Shown piece after piece: positions 42,702-51,889 of a stretch of DNA of 64,000 nt. This stretch comes from SAR92 bacterium BACL16 MAG-120619-bin48 (GTDB taxonomy: Bacteria > Pseudomonadota > Gammaproteobacteria > Pseudomonadales > Porticoccaceae). The translations under genes were made by a program, and so were the position numbers. Under the pieces are notes generated by a model. That model worked only from the letters and a program-made list of their open reading frames with translations, did not search any database and was not told where the DNA came from. Position 1 is the stretch's first letter. Each line of letters opens with the position of its first letter. The DNA is taken from positions 26,001 through 90,000 of the forward strand of contig LIDE01000015.1 of NCBI GenBank assembly GCA_001438605.1, written 5' to 3'.

Positions 42702-42823
42702 GTGACAAACGGTCTGGGCGACAAGTGGTTTAGGCGGCAAGTGCTCTAGGCGACTCCTTTGGCGACACCTCTGGCGACTGCGCTCAAGGCTCTGTCTGAG
42801 CCTTGAGCGTCACTTGAGCGTCA
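42698..42823. repeat. Degenerate tandem-repeat block after the CoA transferase
   Basis: From the gene's stop onwards, units beginning GGCGAC or a close variant recur at 42716, 42733, 42749, 42761 and 42773, with periods 17, 16, 12 and 12 bases. The 17- and 16-bp units share GGCGRCAAGTG-like cores; the 12-bp units are GGCGACTCCTTT, GGCGACACCTCT and GGCGACTGCGCT. After the hairpin, CTTGAGCGTCA occurs twice in perfect tandem (42802 and 42813). Confidence 0.75.
42781..42809. terminator. Strong hairpin between CoA transferase and M20 hydrolase
   Basis: CGCTCAAGGCTC (42781-42792), loop TGTCT, GAGCCTTGAGCG (42798-42809): a perfect 12-bp stem between two convergent genes. No U-run follows on either strand, so it is stem-only, possibly a bidirectional stop or an mRNA 3'-end protector. 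Confidence 0.55.
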
Positions 42824-42830
42824 GTGGCTG

Positions 42831-44174
42831 TTACTTTTGCGCGACAGGCATAAGGTCTAACAGTGCTAATACCGTTGCTTCAACACCGCGGGTGACTGAC
42901 GGTTTGGGGTCAATCTTGAACAGCGGGCTGTGGTGAGATGGAATCGCTGGGCCGCCATTGGCTGCAGCGTCCATGTCTTCGAGAGAGGTGCCGCCAATAT
43001 TAAAATAGACACTCGGAATTTTCGGATCAGTGGTGTAGAACGGAAAATCTTCAGCGCCCATGCCTTGGGACTCTTGAGTGGTCACCTGATCTTCTCCCAA
43101 ACCTGCTTGCCAAACCGCTTTTAAACGCCGCGCCAAGGTTGTGTCGTTGATCGTTGGCGGTGCGTAGGCAGTGTCATAAATAACTTCGGGTAGCATATCT
43201 TCCGGCAGGCCCGCCACGCGACCCATGTTCTCTGCAATACGCTTGATTCCCTCGAGCAGTGTGGCGCGGGTCTCCAAGTTAGTATTGCGAACCGTCAGCT
43301 GAAGGTGAGCGATGTCGGGGATGATATTGTGCTTGGTGCCGCCATGGAACGAGCCGACAGTAATAACACCGGGCTGTCGCGGTGGCAGCTCTCTGGAAAC
43401 CAGGGTTTGCAGTGCGACAACAATTTGACTGCCCAGAAGAATTGGATCTTTGCCTGCATGGGGCGATGCGCCATGGGCGCCGATACCGCGGATAATAATA
43501 TCGACACTGTCGGCACCGGCGTAGGGTGATCCCTCTTGGATATTCACGGTACCGGCCAACAGTCCTGCGGAGACGTGAAACGCTAATGCGTAGTCAGGTT
43601 GACCAAAACGTTGCCAGAGATTGTCATCCATCATCGCTTTCGCGCCGCTAACTATCTCTTCGGCCGGCTGACCGATCAGCATCAAGGTGCCAGACCACTG
43701 GTCTTTGCGCGCCGACATTTGGCGTGCAGTACCAATCAGACTGGTAATGTGTACATCGTGGCCACAGGCATGCATAACCGGCATTGGGTTGCCGCCGGTT
43801 GCCGGGACTTGTTTGGCGACGGATTTATAAGCGAGGCCCGATTTTTCTTCAACGGGGAGGCCGTCAATATCGCCGCGCATCATAACCAGCGGGCCGGGGC
43901 CATTTTTTAAGATAGCGACGACGCCAGTGCCGCCGACATTTTCTGTTACTTTAAAACCACTTGCGCGCAATTCGGCAGCAATCTTTTTTGCTGTTTTAAA
44001 CTCAACCAGACTAAGTTCAGGGTTTTGATGAAAATCGATGAAGAGTTTTCCCAGCCGACTTTCATAGTCGCTGTTAATAGCGGTGGCGAGTTCACTGCCC
44101 GATTCGGCGGCTGACACCCCGAGACTGGCGAGTGATAAGAGGAAAACTATGCTGAGTTGTTTAAGTTTTCTCAT
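42831..44174 (-). CDS. Secreted M20 family amidohydrolase
   Basis: A 447-residue exported metallohydrolase of the hippurate/IAA-amino-acid hydrolase group, cleaving N-acyl amino acids. Signal peptide MRKLKQLSIVFLLSLASLGVSA. Metal sites: HACGHDVHITS, EEIVSGAKAM, and a late His in the SHHSPLFKIDP segment. GRGIGAHGASPHAGKDP is the dimer/lid block. Length fits the family. It probably works in the periplasm on peptides or conjugates. Next to an M28 hydrolase and an NhaC antiporter in the same direction, but the 55-bp gap leaves cotranscription open. Confidence 0.92.
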   Translation of the reverse strand: MRKLKQLSIVFLLSLASLGVSAAESGSELATAINSDYESRLGKLFIDFHQNPELSLVEFKTAKKIAAELRASGFKVTENVGGTGVVAILKNGPGPLVMMRGDIDGLPVEEKSGLAYKSVAKQVPATGGNPMPVMHACGHDVHITSLIGTARQMSARKDQWSGTLMLIGQPAEEIVSGAKAMMDDNLWQRFGQPDYALAFHVSAGLLAGTVNIQEGSPYAGADSVDIIIRGIGAHGASPHAGKDPILLGSQIVVALQTLVSRELPPRQPGVITVGSFHGGTKHNIIPDIAHLQLTVRNTNLETRATLLEGIKRIAENMGRVAGLPEDMLPEVIYDTAYAPPTINDTTLARRLKAVWQAGLGEDQVTTQESQGMGAEDFPFYTTDPKIPSVYFNIGGTSLEDMDAAANGGPAIPSHHSPLFKIDPKPSVTRGVEATVLALLDLMPVAQK

Positions 44175-44229
44175 CGTTAAAAAATTCCTAAAGTTACGTT
44201 TTTGTTGTTGTTATAAGTCGCGTTTGTTT

Positions 44230-45192
44230 TTAGTCGTCACCAGTGTAAATCAGATTGACCAAAACCCTACCTACTTGCTGTAAACTTTTTTCGCTGCACT
44301 GCTCAATTTTGTCATCAGTTGTGTGCCAAGACGCAGGGAATGGCCAGTGAATAAGATCAACGACAGGGATTCCGGCCTCGAGAAAGGGCAGGTGATCGTC
44401 TTCAATAGCAGTTCCGTTGCGATTGACAAAAGCCGACGCCTGTTCCTCGGCGGCAATGCGCCAAATTTTGGCTTGCAGCTCAGCAGCGAACTGTTTTGAC
44501 AGGCGCTCGTGCGGAATAACCAAGTTGCGATCGCAGACCATATCGATGATCACGCCAGCATCGGGGCGATAATAGGGATTTTTGATCACAAAGGTGCGTG
44601 CGCCTATGGAGAAGGGCAGGCCGTTAATATTGCCCATATCTTCTAGATCAAAAAACACCAAATCAACGGTGACTGGGGGTGCTTTGAGACTGAATAATCG
44701 AGCCAGTTCCAGCAGTACGGCAACCCCCGACCCACCATCATTAGCGCCATCAATCGGTGTTTGACGATTGGCTGGAACGGGATCTCGGTCGGCCACCGGT
44801 CGTGTGTCCCAGTGGGCGCCGAGCATAATCCGTCGCGGTTTGCTTTTGTGTTGATGGTTGGGTTTATTGCTGAGGGCTACCTGGTCAGGTGCAGAAGAAG
44901 GCAAGGGTGGATAAAAACTTGCCCAAAGATTGCGGCCTACGAGACCGTGGCTGGCAAATTCTTGCACAACCCACTGGTCTGCCACCGGCTGTATTAATCC
45001 AGCGATGTAGTCGATGGTCTGCTGTTTGGCGGGGTGATCGATAACACGCGGGCCAAAGCTGACTTGTTTGGCGATATGCTGCAACGCATTCTCACCACTA
45101 AAAACCGGGCCCTCTGCACTGCCTACGGCACTTTGCCAGCCCGCAGAGCCGATTAAGCCAAGGGCTACGGCGAGAATGGCAGAAGAGCGCAT
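44230..45192 (-). CDS. Secreted M28 family metallopeptidase, glutaminyl-cyclase-like
   Basis: About 320 residues with a signal peptide at the ATG 45192 (MRSSAILAVALGLIGSAG). The 54 extra track residues overlap the antiporter gene and are rejected. Zinc ligands: GAHWDTRP (His, Asp), a bridging Asp in DGANDGGSG, FFDLEDMG (Glu) and WHTTDDKIE (His). The VVDLIHWPFPASWHTTDD end is like glutaminyl-peptide cyclotransferases, which make pyroglutamate at N-termini, so it may be a QC rather than an aminopeptidase. It lies one base after the NhaC stop, so the two are one transcript. Confidence 0.88.
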   Translation of the reverse strand: MRSSAILAVALGLIGSAGWQSAVGSAEGPVFSGENALQHIAKQVSFGPRVIDHPAKQQTIDYIAGLIQPVADQWVVQEFASHGLVGRNLWASFYPPLPSSAPDQVALSNKPNHQHKSKPRRIMLGAHWDTRPVADRDPVPANRQTPIDGANDGGSGVAVLLELARLFSLKAPPVTVDLVFFDLEDMGNINGLPFSIGARTFVIKNPYYRPDAGVIIDMVCDRNLVIPHERLSKQFAAELQAKIWRIAAEEQASAFVNRNGTAIEDDHLPFLEAGIPVVDLIHWPFPASWHTTDDKIEQCSEKSLQQVGRVLVNLIYTGDD

Positions 45193-45193
45193 A

Positions 45194-46657
45194 TTAGTCT
45201 GCGGCGACCTGTTCTTGAGCGGGGTCCGTGCGTGGCAGCTTGATCTGATAGTAGCCATAGATAATGGCCAAGATCGGGCAGCAGAGGTTAAAGAAGGCAT
45301 AGGGTGCATAGTAAAAAGTACTGACGCCCAAGGTTGCAGACATATAGGCGCCACAGGTATTCCACGGCACCAGTACCGACGTCAGGGTGCCGGAGTCTTC
45401 TAATGTGCGGGACAAATTGATGGGCTTAAGATTGCGCTTTTCATAGGACTCCGCAAACATCTGGCCGGGGATAACAATTGACAGATATTGATCGGCAGCG
45501 AGAATATTGGTGCCAATACAGGTGCCCACGGTTGTCATAACAAGGCCCCCCGCCGATTTCACTCGACTCAGAGCGGCTTCAACCAGGCGTTCCAAAAGGC
45601 CCGTTCGCGCCATCGCGCCGCCAAACGCCATCGCATTTATAATTAACCCGATGGTCATTAGCATACTGCTCATGCCGCCTTTGGAGAGAAGAGTGTCGAG
45701 GGCTTCGTTGCCACTGCTCGAGCTGTAACCTAAAAACATGGCGCTGAGCAGTCCTTTAAAGGCCGCAGCAACACCGTTCAAGCTGGAATCGGCGGCGAGC
45801 CCCACCACGGCTGGCCACTGAAAGATAAGTGCAAATACGCAGCCCGCGAGGGCACCGCAGACCAGTGTTGAGAGGGCAGGTTGTTTTTTGACGGCCATTA
45901 CCAGCAGTAAAGCAAGGGGCACCAGCATCAGTGGGCTAACCAGAAATGTATCCTTCATGGCCGCTTGTAAGAGTTCGATATCGGTAACTTTGATATGGAT
46001 ATCGCTACCCATTCCCAACACAAAAAACAGTGTCAGTGCGACGATAAAAGCAGGAATGGTGGTCCACAGCATATGTTGAATGTGGTCAAATAAGTCGCTG
46101 TTGGTGACAGCTGCGGCCAGGTTAGTCGTGTCCGAGAGAGGTGACAGTTTGTCCCCAAAATAGGCGCCAGAAATAATCGCGCCAGCACTGATTGGCAGGG
46201 ATAGATCGAGGGCCGCCGCAATCCCCATAAAGCCGATACCCAGTGTGCCCGCCACCGTCCACGAGCTGCCGATGCTAAAACCCACCAAGGCGCAGACGAG
46301 ACATGAGGTGAGGTAAAAGTAATTGGGCGACATTAGCTCAACGCCGTAGTAGATCATGCTGGGCACAGTTCCTGAGAGTATCCAGCTGCCAATGAGCGCA
46401 CCCACCATCATAAGGATCAGTATCGCGGGCAGCGACACGGTTATGGTATCGATCATGCCCTGTTCAACTTCCTTCCAGCTCAGACCATTTTTGATGCCGA
46501 TAACAGCTGCAAGGGCAGCGGAGAGCAATAGGGCCACTTGATTGGGGCCAAAGGAGTCGAGTCCAAAGACATGTACTGTGCCAGCCAGCAGGGTGATCAG
46601 TACAATGACTGGAATAAGGGCATCGGTTAGGCTGGGTTTTACATAGGCTCTAGTCAT
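45194..46657 (-). CDS. NhaC family Na+/H+ antiporter
   Basis: A 487-residue inner-membrane protein with about 11-12 hydrophobic helices, exchanging Na+ and H+ or a coupled metabolite. Typical NhaC segments are GFSIGSSWTVAGTLGIGFMGIA, GAIISGAYFGDKLSPLSDTTNLAAAV and the late NILAADQYLSIVIPGQMF. Full length for the family. Members near amino-acid genes often exchange malate, lactate or amino acids rather than only ions. It is translationally tied to the M28 gene downstream and convergent in promoter space with the AsnC regulator, also on the minus strand. Confidence 0.9.
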   Translation of the reverse strand: MTRAYVKPSLTDALIPVIVLITLLAGTVHVFGLDSFGPNQVALLLSAALAAVIGIKNGLSWKEVEQGMIDTITVSLPAILILMMVGALIGSWILSGTVPSMIYYGVELMSPNYFYLTSCLVCALVGFSIGSSWTVAGTLGIGFMGIAAALDLSLPISAGAIISGAYFGDKLSPLSDTTNLAAAVTNSDLFDHIQHMLWTTIPAFIVALTLFFVLGMGSDIHIKVTDIELLQAAMKDTFLVSPLMLVPLALLLVMAVKKQPALSTLVCGALAGCVFALIFQWPAVVGLAADSSLNGVAAAFKGLLSAMFLGYSSSSGNEALDTLLSKGGMSSMLMTIGLIINAMAFGGAMARTGLLERLVEAALSRVKSAGGLVMTTVGTCIGTNILAADQYLSIVIPGQMFAESYEKRNLKPINLSRTLEDSGTLTSVLVPWNTCGAYMSATLGVSTFYYAPYAFFNLCCPILAIIYGYYQIKLPRTDPAQEQVAAD

Positions 46658-46720
46658 AAGGGGCTCTTTTTATTGTGGACAACCGTCTTTCTCAGCGGTG
46701 GTAACTTACCAGTACTCGCA

Positions 46721-47143
46721 CTATCTATCTAGTTTTCTTGACAGCACGATATGGCTGAGAGTTTTTTCTACCCCATCTAGGGTGGCAATGTTGTCGATAG
46801 CGCGGTCGAGCGCTTCCGTGTTCTCTTCTGTCACCTTGGCAATCAGGTCGTATTGACCACTAATAGTCGAGAGCATATCGAGCTGGGTGTATTTTTGTAA
46901 CTGCCGAACAACGTCCGTGGTTTTTGAGCCGACCACCGAAATCATCACGTAGGCACTCACTTGCTGGCGCTCGAAGTTCGGGTTGAGTTTTATCGTGTAG
47001 CTTTGAATCACCCCTTTGCGTTCTAGGCGCTCCATGGTTTGCTGCACAGTAGCGCGACTGACACCGAGCTGGGCTGCCATATCAGAGACCGAGCGGCGGC
47101 TGTTTTCGCGCAAGAGTTTAAGCAGTTGCTGATCGTTTTTCAT
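46721..47143 (-). CDS. Lrp/AsnC family transcriptional regulator
   Basis: About 140 residues. Winged HTH at the start (LKLLRENSRRSVSDMAAQLGVSRATVQQTMERL), then the RAM ligand-binding domain with SAYVMISVVG and LSTISGQYDLIAKV. ATG 47143 is the family-typical start with AGGTGG upstream; the track start adds 23 unsupported residues. It is divergent from the decarboxylase gene with a 137-bp shared promoter region, the classic layout for a local regulator that senses the enzyme's amino acid substrate. Confidence 0.9.
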   Translation of the reverse strand: MKNDQQLLKLLRENSRRSVSDMAAQLGVSRATVQQTMERLERKGVIQSYTIKLNPNFERQQVSAYVMISVVGSKTTDVVRQLQKYTQLDMLSTISGQYDLIAKVTEENTEALDRAIDNIATLDGVEKTLSHIVLSRKLDR

Positions 47144-47280
47144 ATCAAAATGCCACCTAAATTTACATTGTGATAAATAATAACATGCAAATTGTGAGTT
47201 TTGATAATACAAATTGAAATAGGAGATTCATACAATGTGCGCCTGATAGATTTATCACCCAGCCTAAAAAGAGGTGCACA
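47144..47280. promoter_or_regulatory. Divergent regulatory region, AsnC regulator / decarboxylase
   Basis: A 137-bp AT-rich gap that must hold both promoters. The heptamer ATTGTGA occurs twice in direct repeat (near 47167 and 47192) and could be part of an Lrp/AsnC site. No confident -35/-10 pair was fixed. GAGGTG serves the decarboxylase ATG. Confidence 0.4.
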
Positions 47281-48456
47281 ATGACTGAATTAGCAAGTTC
47301 CCCCAAGGTAACCTTTATCGACCAAGATCGCCGTCGCTTCGTCGAGCAAGACCTGCGTGAGCAGGTTGCTGTGGCTGCTGGACAGGCACAATCTTACACT
47401 GTGCCTGTGCTGGTTATGTCTGAGCAGCGCCTGCGCGATAATGTTCGCCGTTTCATGGCTGCGATGCCTCGTGTGCAGCCGCACTTTGCGGTGAAAGCAA
47501 ACCCTGATAGTGCCATTTTGACTATTTTTGCCGAAGAGGGTGCATGTTTTGAAATTGCCTCTTCAGCCGAACTGGACGCGCTGACCGAGATGAATGTCCC
47601 CGTTGAGCATATCCTCTACTCAAACCCGATCAAATCGCCAAAAGCGGTGCGCGATGCTGCCGCTGCCGGTATTGAATGGTATTCCGTAGACTGCTCAGAA
47701 GAAGTGGCAAAGATTGCCGCAGTGGACCCCACAGCAAAGCTCTACATCCGCATCGAAGTGAGCAATGAGGGCTCTACTTGGCCCTTAGCCGGAAAGTTTG
47801 GCGCCAGCGCTGCCGGTGTTGATCGAATTATTGAGACGGCGCAGCGCTTGCAGATGAATGTTTGCGGCGTCACCTTTCATGTGGGTTCGCAGTGCACGAA
47901 CGTGAACAACTGGGTTGAAGGTATCAATTCAGCCAAAGGCATTTTTGACAAACTGCGTGCACATGGTTACACGCTAGAGTTGTTAAATCTGGGTGGCGGC
48001 TATCCGCTGCAATTGACCGGCAGCGAGCCTACTATTGAAGAGATTGGTGCTGTGATCAGTGAGCAGCTTGAGTCGATTCCTAGCACGATTAAAGTGGTTG
48101 CCGAGCCTGGCCGCTATTTCGTCGGTTCAGCGGGTTGTCTTATCACTCAGGTGGTTGGGCTCGCAACTCGCGACAATGCGCGATGGTTGTATTTGGACAC
48201 GGGTTTTTATGGCGGCTTAATGGAATTGGCGCAAAACTTCCCGCTGACATTGGTTAGCCGCCGCACCGGTGCAGCAGAGTCTTGGGCAATGGCTGGCCCC
48301 ACCTGCGATTCTATTGATGTGCTAGGCACGCACCAGTTGCCAGCAAACATGGAAGTAGAGGACTTGATTTTTATGCCTAACTTGGGCGCGTACTGCACTA
48401 GCTGTGCTTGCGACTTCAACGGCTTCCCTGCGCCAGCGCTGGTAATGGCAAGTTAG
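47281..48456 (+). CDS. Type III PLP-dependent decarboxylase (ornithine decarboxylase-like)
   Basis: A 391-residue alanine-racemase-fold decarboxylase. PLP Lys is in HFAVKANPD, then FHVGSQC, the glycine loop LNLGGGYP, and EPGRYFVGSAG. Active-site Cys is in MAGPTCDSIDV, the ODC pattern. These point to ornithine, possibly also lysine or carboxynorspermidine, as substrate, giving putrescine or cadaverine. The late block YCTSCACDFNGF differs from common ODC (usually without Cys there). Divergent AsnC regulator upstream and a terminator downstream make it a single-gene unit. Putrescine-using genes follow within 4-12 kb. Confidence 0.9.
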   Translation: MTELASSPKVTFIDQDRRRFVEQDLREQVAVAAGQAQSYTVPVLVMSEQRLRDNVRRFMAAMPRVQPHFAVKANPDSAILTIFAEEGACFEIASSAELDALTEMNVPVEHILYSNPIKSPKAVRDAAAAGIEWYSVDCSEEVAKIAAVDPTAKLYIRIEVSNEGSTWPLAGKFGASAAGVDRIIETAQRLQMNVCGVTFHVGSQCTNVNNWVEGINSAKGIFDKLRAHGYTLELLNLGGGYPLQLTGSEPTIEEIGAVISEQLESIPSTIKVVAEPGRYFVGSAGCLITQVVGLATRDNARWLYLDTGFYGGLMELAQNFPLTLVSRRTGAAESWAMAGPTCDSIDVLGTHQLPANMEVEDLIFMPNLGAYCTSCACDFNGFPAPALVMAS

Positions 48457-48522
48457 TAGTGCTGGGATAGGTCTGTCCGGCTGTAGACAGCATTAGTGGT
48501 TTAAGATTACATTGTTAGGATA

Positions 48523-48565
48523 TCTGCGCAGGGCGGTGAGTTATTCTCGCCCTGCGCAGACAGTT
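48523..48565 (+). terminator. Rho-independent terminator after the decarboxylase
   Basis: TCTGCGCAGGGCG (48523-48535) pairs perfectly with CGCCCTGCGCAGA (48548-48560), followed by CAGTTTTTCT. A 13-bp GC-rich stem with U-run. Confidence 0.85.
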
Positions 48566-48597
48566 TTTCTACTCCACTGACTTCTGAGAATATCTCC

Positions 48598-50412
48598 ATG
48601 ACGCTATTTCTTAAAGCGCTAAAGTACCTGTTGGGCCTTGTCGTCGCCGCGGCATTGGGCGCCTATATTTGGTTTTGGGCGGCCCCTGTAGGCCTCAATA
48701 ACTATATCAATAAAGTATCCATTCAGATGGTGCTTGAGTCTCCCGAGATGATGACGTCTCTGGGGCTGATCGATAATACAATCCTTGATTTTCACAGCGA
48801 TAAACTCGGCTCTTACACGGATGAGTCTAACGACCGTGCTCTGGCGTTCCTGCGCGAGGCGCGCGAGGGTTTAAATAACTATGGGCCAGAGGGGCTAGAA
48901 GGCCAAGAGCTGTTGAGTTGGAAAATCACTGCGTGGTTTTTTGATGACATATTGCGCACCTCCGCGCGCAAGCACAGTGGCTATCCGATTAATCAAATTT
49001 CCGGCGTGATGGTTGATATGCCACAGTTTCTCACCGATCAACACCTGGTCAAGGACGCCAAAAGTGCGTCGCGCTATGTATCGCGTCTGAATGAATTTGC
49101 CCGAGTCATCGGCGAGATGCAGGTGCAAGTCGCTCAAAATCGCGAACACGGCAATATTCCCCCTGATTTTATTATCGAAAAAGCACTGTCCGGTATGCGC
49201 GCCTTCTCTGACGGCGATGCCGATAGCAACCCATTGGTTAGCACGTTTCAAACAAAACTTGCGGGCATTGATGGTATCAGCCAAGCGCGCAGAGACAGTC
49301 TTGTTGCTGAGGCTCACAGCGCCGTTGCTGACAAAGTTATTCCCGCCTACAAGGGAATGATTGGTCTGTTTGAAGATATGGCACCGCAGGCGAATCACGA
49401 TGCGGGCATTTGGCGCTTACCCGATGGCGACAAGATCTATATCGATGCACTGCAGTCCAACACCACCACCTCGCTCACAGCTGACGAAATTCATGAGTTG
49501 GGTCTGTCTGAAGTGGCGCGCATTGAAGCTGAGATGGATGCCATTCTTGTGGCTGAAGGCTACAGCGATGGCAGTTTTGTTGAAAGAGTGCAGCATGTGA
49601 TGGCATTGCCTGAGCATAATTTCCCAAACACAGACGAAGGTCGTGTTGCGCAGATTGCCTACTTAAATGAAATCAACGATCAGCTTATGGCCCGCGTCAG
49701 CGAATTCTTCATTACTATTCCACCGCAACCTTTAGAAATTTTGCGCGTCGCTGAATATGCTCAAGACTCGTCGCCCGGTGGTTATTATATGGCACCAGCA
49801 CTGGACGGTTCGGTGCCAGGCCGTTTCTACATCAACCAAAAGAACACCGAAGATAATCCGCGCTGGACACTGCCAACCCTGATGTACCACGAGGGCGCAC
49901 CTGGTCATCACTTCCAAATATCGGCATCGCAGTTGATCGAGAACGTGCCCTTTCTGCGCAAAATGAGCCCGTTTAACGCCTACACTGAAGGTTGGGCACT
50001 CTACTCGGAGCGCATGGTAGTGACCGATATGGATATCTATGCTGACTATCCGCTTGGCAATTTGGGCCGTCTCCAGGCAGAAATTTTCCGCGCAGTTCGG
50101 CTGGTTGTAGATACTGGAATGCACGCCAAGAAATGGAGTCGCGAGCAGGCCATTAGCTACATGCTGGAAAAAACCGGTATGACTGAAGCCGAAGTAACCC
50201 GTGAAATTGAGCGCTATGTGGTTTGGCCGGGTCAGGCGACGGCCTATAAAGTAGGCCAGCTCGCGCTGTTAAAACTTCGCGCTACAGCAGAGGCAGAACT
50301 GGGTGAAAAATTCGACGTCCGTGAGTTTCACGAAATGATTTTGTCGAATGGCGCTATGCCACTGGAAATTTTGGAAGAATCGGTCAATGACTGGATCGCG
50401 CAGCAGCAGTAG
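48598..50412 (+). CDS. DUF885 family putative metallopeptidase
   Basis: A 604-residue protein with an N-terminal TM or signal anchor (about 8-28, LLGLVVAAALGAYIWF) and a large extracytoplasmic domain. The family metal motif is YHEGAPGHHFQ (HExxxGHH), followed by YTEGWALYSERM (second Glu and EGWA block), and late VWPGQATAYKVGQ. DUF885 proteins are related to M32-like carboxypeptidases and are thought to cleave peptides; the substrate is not established. Between two terminators, so it is its own transcript. Start ATG 48598 has only a weak upstream site. Confidence 0.9.
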   Translation: MTLFLKALKYLLGLVVAAALGAYIWFWAAPVGLNNYINKVSIQMVLESPEMMTSLGLIDNTILDFHSDKLGSYTDESNDRALAFLREAREGLNNYGPEGLEGQELLSWKITAWFFDDILRTSARKHSGYPINQISGVMVDMPQFLTDQHLVKDAKSASRYVSRLNEFARVIGEMQVQVAQNREHGNIPPDFIIEKALSGMRAFSDGDADSNPLVSTFQTKLAGIDGISQARRDSLVAEAHSAVADKVIPAYKGMIGLFEDMAPQANHDAGIWRLPDGDKIYIDALQSNTTTSLTADEIHELGLSEVARIEAEMDAILVAEGYSDGSFVERVQHVMALPEHNFPNTDEGRVAQIAYLNEINDQLMARVSEFFITIPPQPLEILRVAEYAQDSSPGGYYMAPALDGSVPGRFYINQKNTEDNPRWTLPTLMYHEGAPGHHFQISASQLIENVPFLRKMSPFNAYTEGWALYSERMVVTDMDIYADYPLGNLGRLQAEIFRAVRLVVDTGMHAKKWSREQAISYMLEKTGMTEAEVTREIERYVVWPGQATAYKVGQLALLKLRATAEAELGEKFDVREFHEMILSNGAMPLEILEESVNDWIAQQQ

Positions 50413-50432
50413 TTTGCATCGCTCCACGTAAT

Positions 50433-50470
50433 AAAAAAGGCTGTCATCTTTGCGATGACAGCCTTTTTTT
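50433..50470. terminator. Bidirectional Rho-independent terminator
   Basis: AAAAAAGGCTGTCATC (50433-50448), loop TTTGC, GATGACAGCCTTTTTTT (50454-50470). Serves the DUF885 gene and, in reverse, the aminotransferase gene. Confidence 0.92.
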
Positions 50471-50524
50471 ACATCAGTGTTACGGCACTCTTGTGTCGCC
50501 CTAAACCTTAATACAGACCTTAAA

Positions 50525-51889
50525 TTAAACTTTAAAGTGTTCCGCTGTTTTATCTAACGCGTTTGTCGCACGCTCAATCAAAAGATCAATTTCTGCGTGG
50601 CTGCAAATAAGCGGTGGCGCGATAATCATGGAGTCGCCGACTGCACGCATCACAAGCCCGCTAGCGATACTGTTACTGCGGCAGACGCCGCCCGACATTT
50701 GGCCAGGTGCGAGACGTTCGCGGGTCTCTTTGTTGCGCACGAGCTCCAATGAGCCGACCATGCCCACACCTCGGGTATGACCAACGATGGGGTGTTCCGC
50801 CAGTTCTGCCCAACGCTTTTGCAGATAGGGCCCGATATCGCTGCGCACTCGATCGGTGATATTTTCGCTCTCCATAATATCCAGCGTCGCCAGTGCCGCA
50901 GCGCACGCAATCGGGTGTCCTGAATAGGTAAAGCCGTGGCCAAATTCACCACCGGAGGCCATCACTACACTGGCCACTTTCTCGCTAACAAGAACACCAC
51001 CCAGCGGCTGAAAGCCATTGGTAACGGCTTTGGCAAAGGTGATGAGGTCTGGCTCAGTTGCGTAAGTTTGGCAGCCAAATAGTTGGCCAGTGCGGCCGAA
51101 ACCACAGATCACTTCATCACTGATAAAGAGAATATTGCGCGCTTTAAGAATACGGCTCACTTCTGGCCAGTAACTGTCGGGCGGCACAATAACGCCACCA
51201 GCCCCCTGCAGCGGCTCCGCGATAAACGCAGCAATATTGTCCTCGCCCAGTTCGTCAATTTTCTTTTCCAACGCGCGCGCGGCCTGAATACCAAATTCTT
51301 CAGGGCTGAGATCACCGCCGTTTTTGTACCAGTTCGGATCAACAATGTGCTCAATGTAGTGCAGCTTTTCAAACTGGTTGTGCACAAACTCGAAGCCGCC
51401 GAGACTCGCCGATGCAATGGTGCTGCCATGATAGGCATTGTTGCGCGACAGAATAATGCGTTTATTGGGTTTGTTCTGCAGATCCCAATAGCGACGCACT
51501 AGGCGAATATTGGTGTCGTTTGCTTCGGAGCCAGAATTAGTGAAAAAGACATGGCTAAACTGCTCCGGCGCCATGGACACCAAGCGGTCGGCCAACTCAA
51601 CGGCAGGAGCATTACTGCATTGGAAAAAATTATTATAGTAGGGCAGTTGCTGAAACTGGCGCTGCACAGCGTCGGCAATTTTTGGCTGACTATAGCCGAG
51701 GCTGCAACACCAAAGCCCAGACATACCGTCGAGAAATTTATTGCCATCTGTATCATAGATATAGATGTGCTCGGCACGCTCTATAATTCGGCCGCGGGTT
51801 TTGGCGTGCTCGTTAAAGTCGGTAAAAGGGTGAAGATGCGATTTGGCGTCTAACGCCTTCCATTCTTCCGTTGTGCGTACTTTGCTCAT
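50525..51889 (-). CDS. Class III aminotransferase, putrescine-pyruvate type (SpuC-like)
   Basis: A 454-residue PLP aminotransferase that would move the amino group of putrescine or a related diamine to pyruvate, giving 4-aminobutanal. FTNSGSEANDTNIRLVR is the PLP phosphate block, ISDEVICGFGRTG holds the Asp, and the PLP Lys is in ITFAKAVTNGFQPLGG. HPFTDFNEHAKTRGRII near the start is typical of the SpuC/beta-alanine:pyruvate group. ATG 51889 gives the normal length; the 63 extra track residues are not supported. Divergent from the PuuD-like gene, sharing about 160 bp. Spermidine or another omega-amino substrate is possible. Confidence 0.9.
   Translation of the reverse strand: MSKVRTTEEWKALDAKSHLHPFTDFNEHAKTRGRIIERAEHIYIYDTDGNKFLDGMSGLWCCSLGYSQPKIADAVQRQFQQLPYYNNFFQCSNAPAVELADRLVSMAPEQFSHVFFTNSGSEANDTNIRLVRRYWDLQNKPNKRIILSRNNAYHGSTIASASLGGFEFVHNQFEKLHYIEHIVDPNWYKNGGDLSPEEFGIQAARALEKKIDELGEDNIAAFIAEPLQGAGGVIVPPDSYWPEVSRILKARNILFISDEVICGFGRTGQLFGCQTYATEPDLITFAKAVTNGFQPLGGVLVSEKVASVVMASGGEFGHGFTYSGHPIACAAALATLDIMESENITDRVRSDIGPYLQKRWAELAEHPIVGHTRGVGMVGSLELVRNKETRERLAPGQMSGGVCRSNSIASGLVMRAVGDSMIIAPPLICSHAEIDLLIERATNALDKTAEHFKV

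Noticed and set aside
50506-50540. Possible decayed 3'-end duplication after the aminotransferase gene
   Set aside because: CCTTAA-like copies are seen but too degenerate to separate from AT-rich background.
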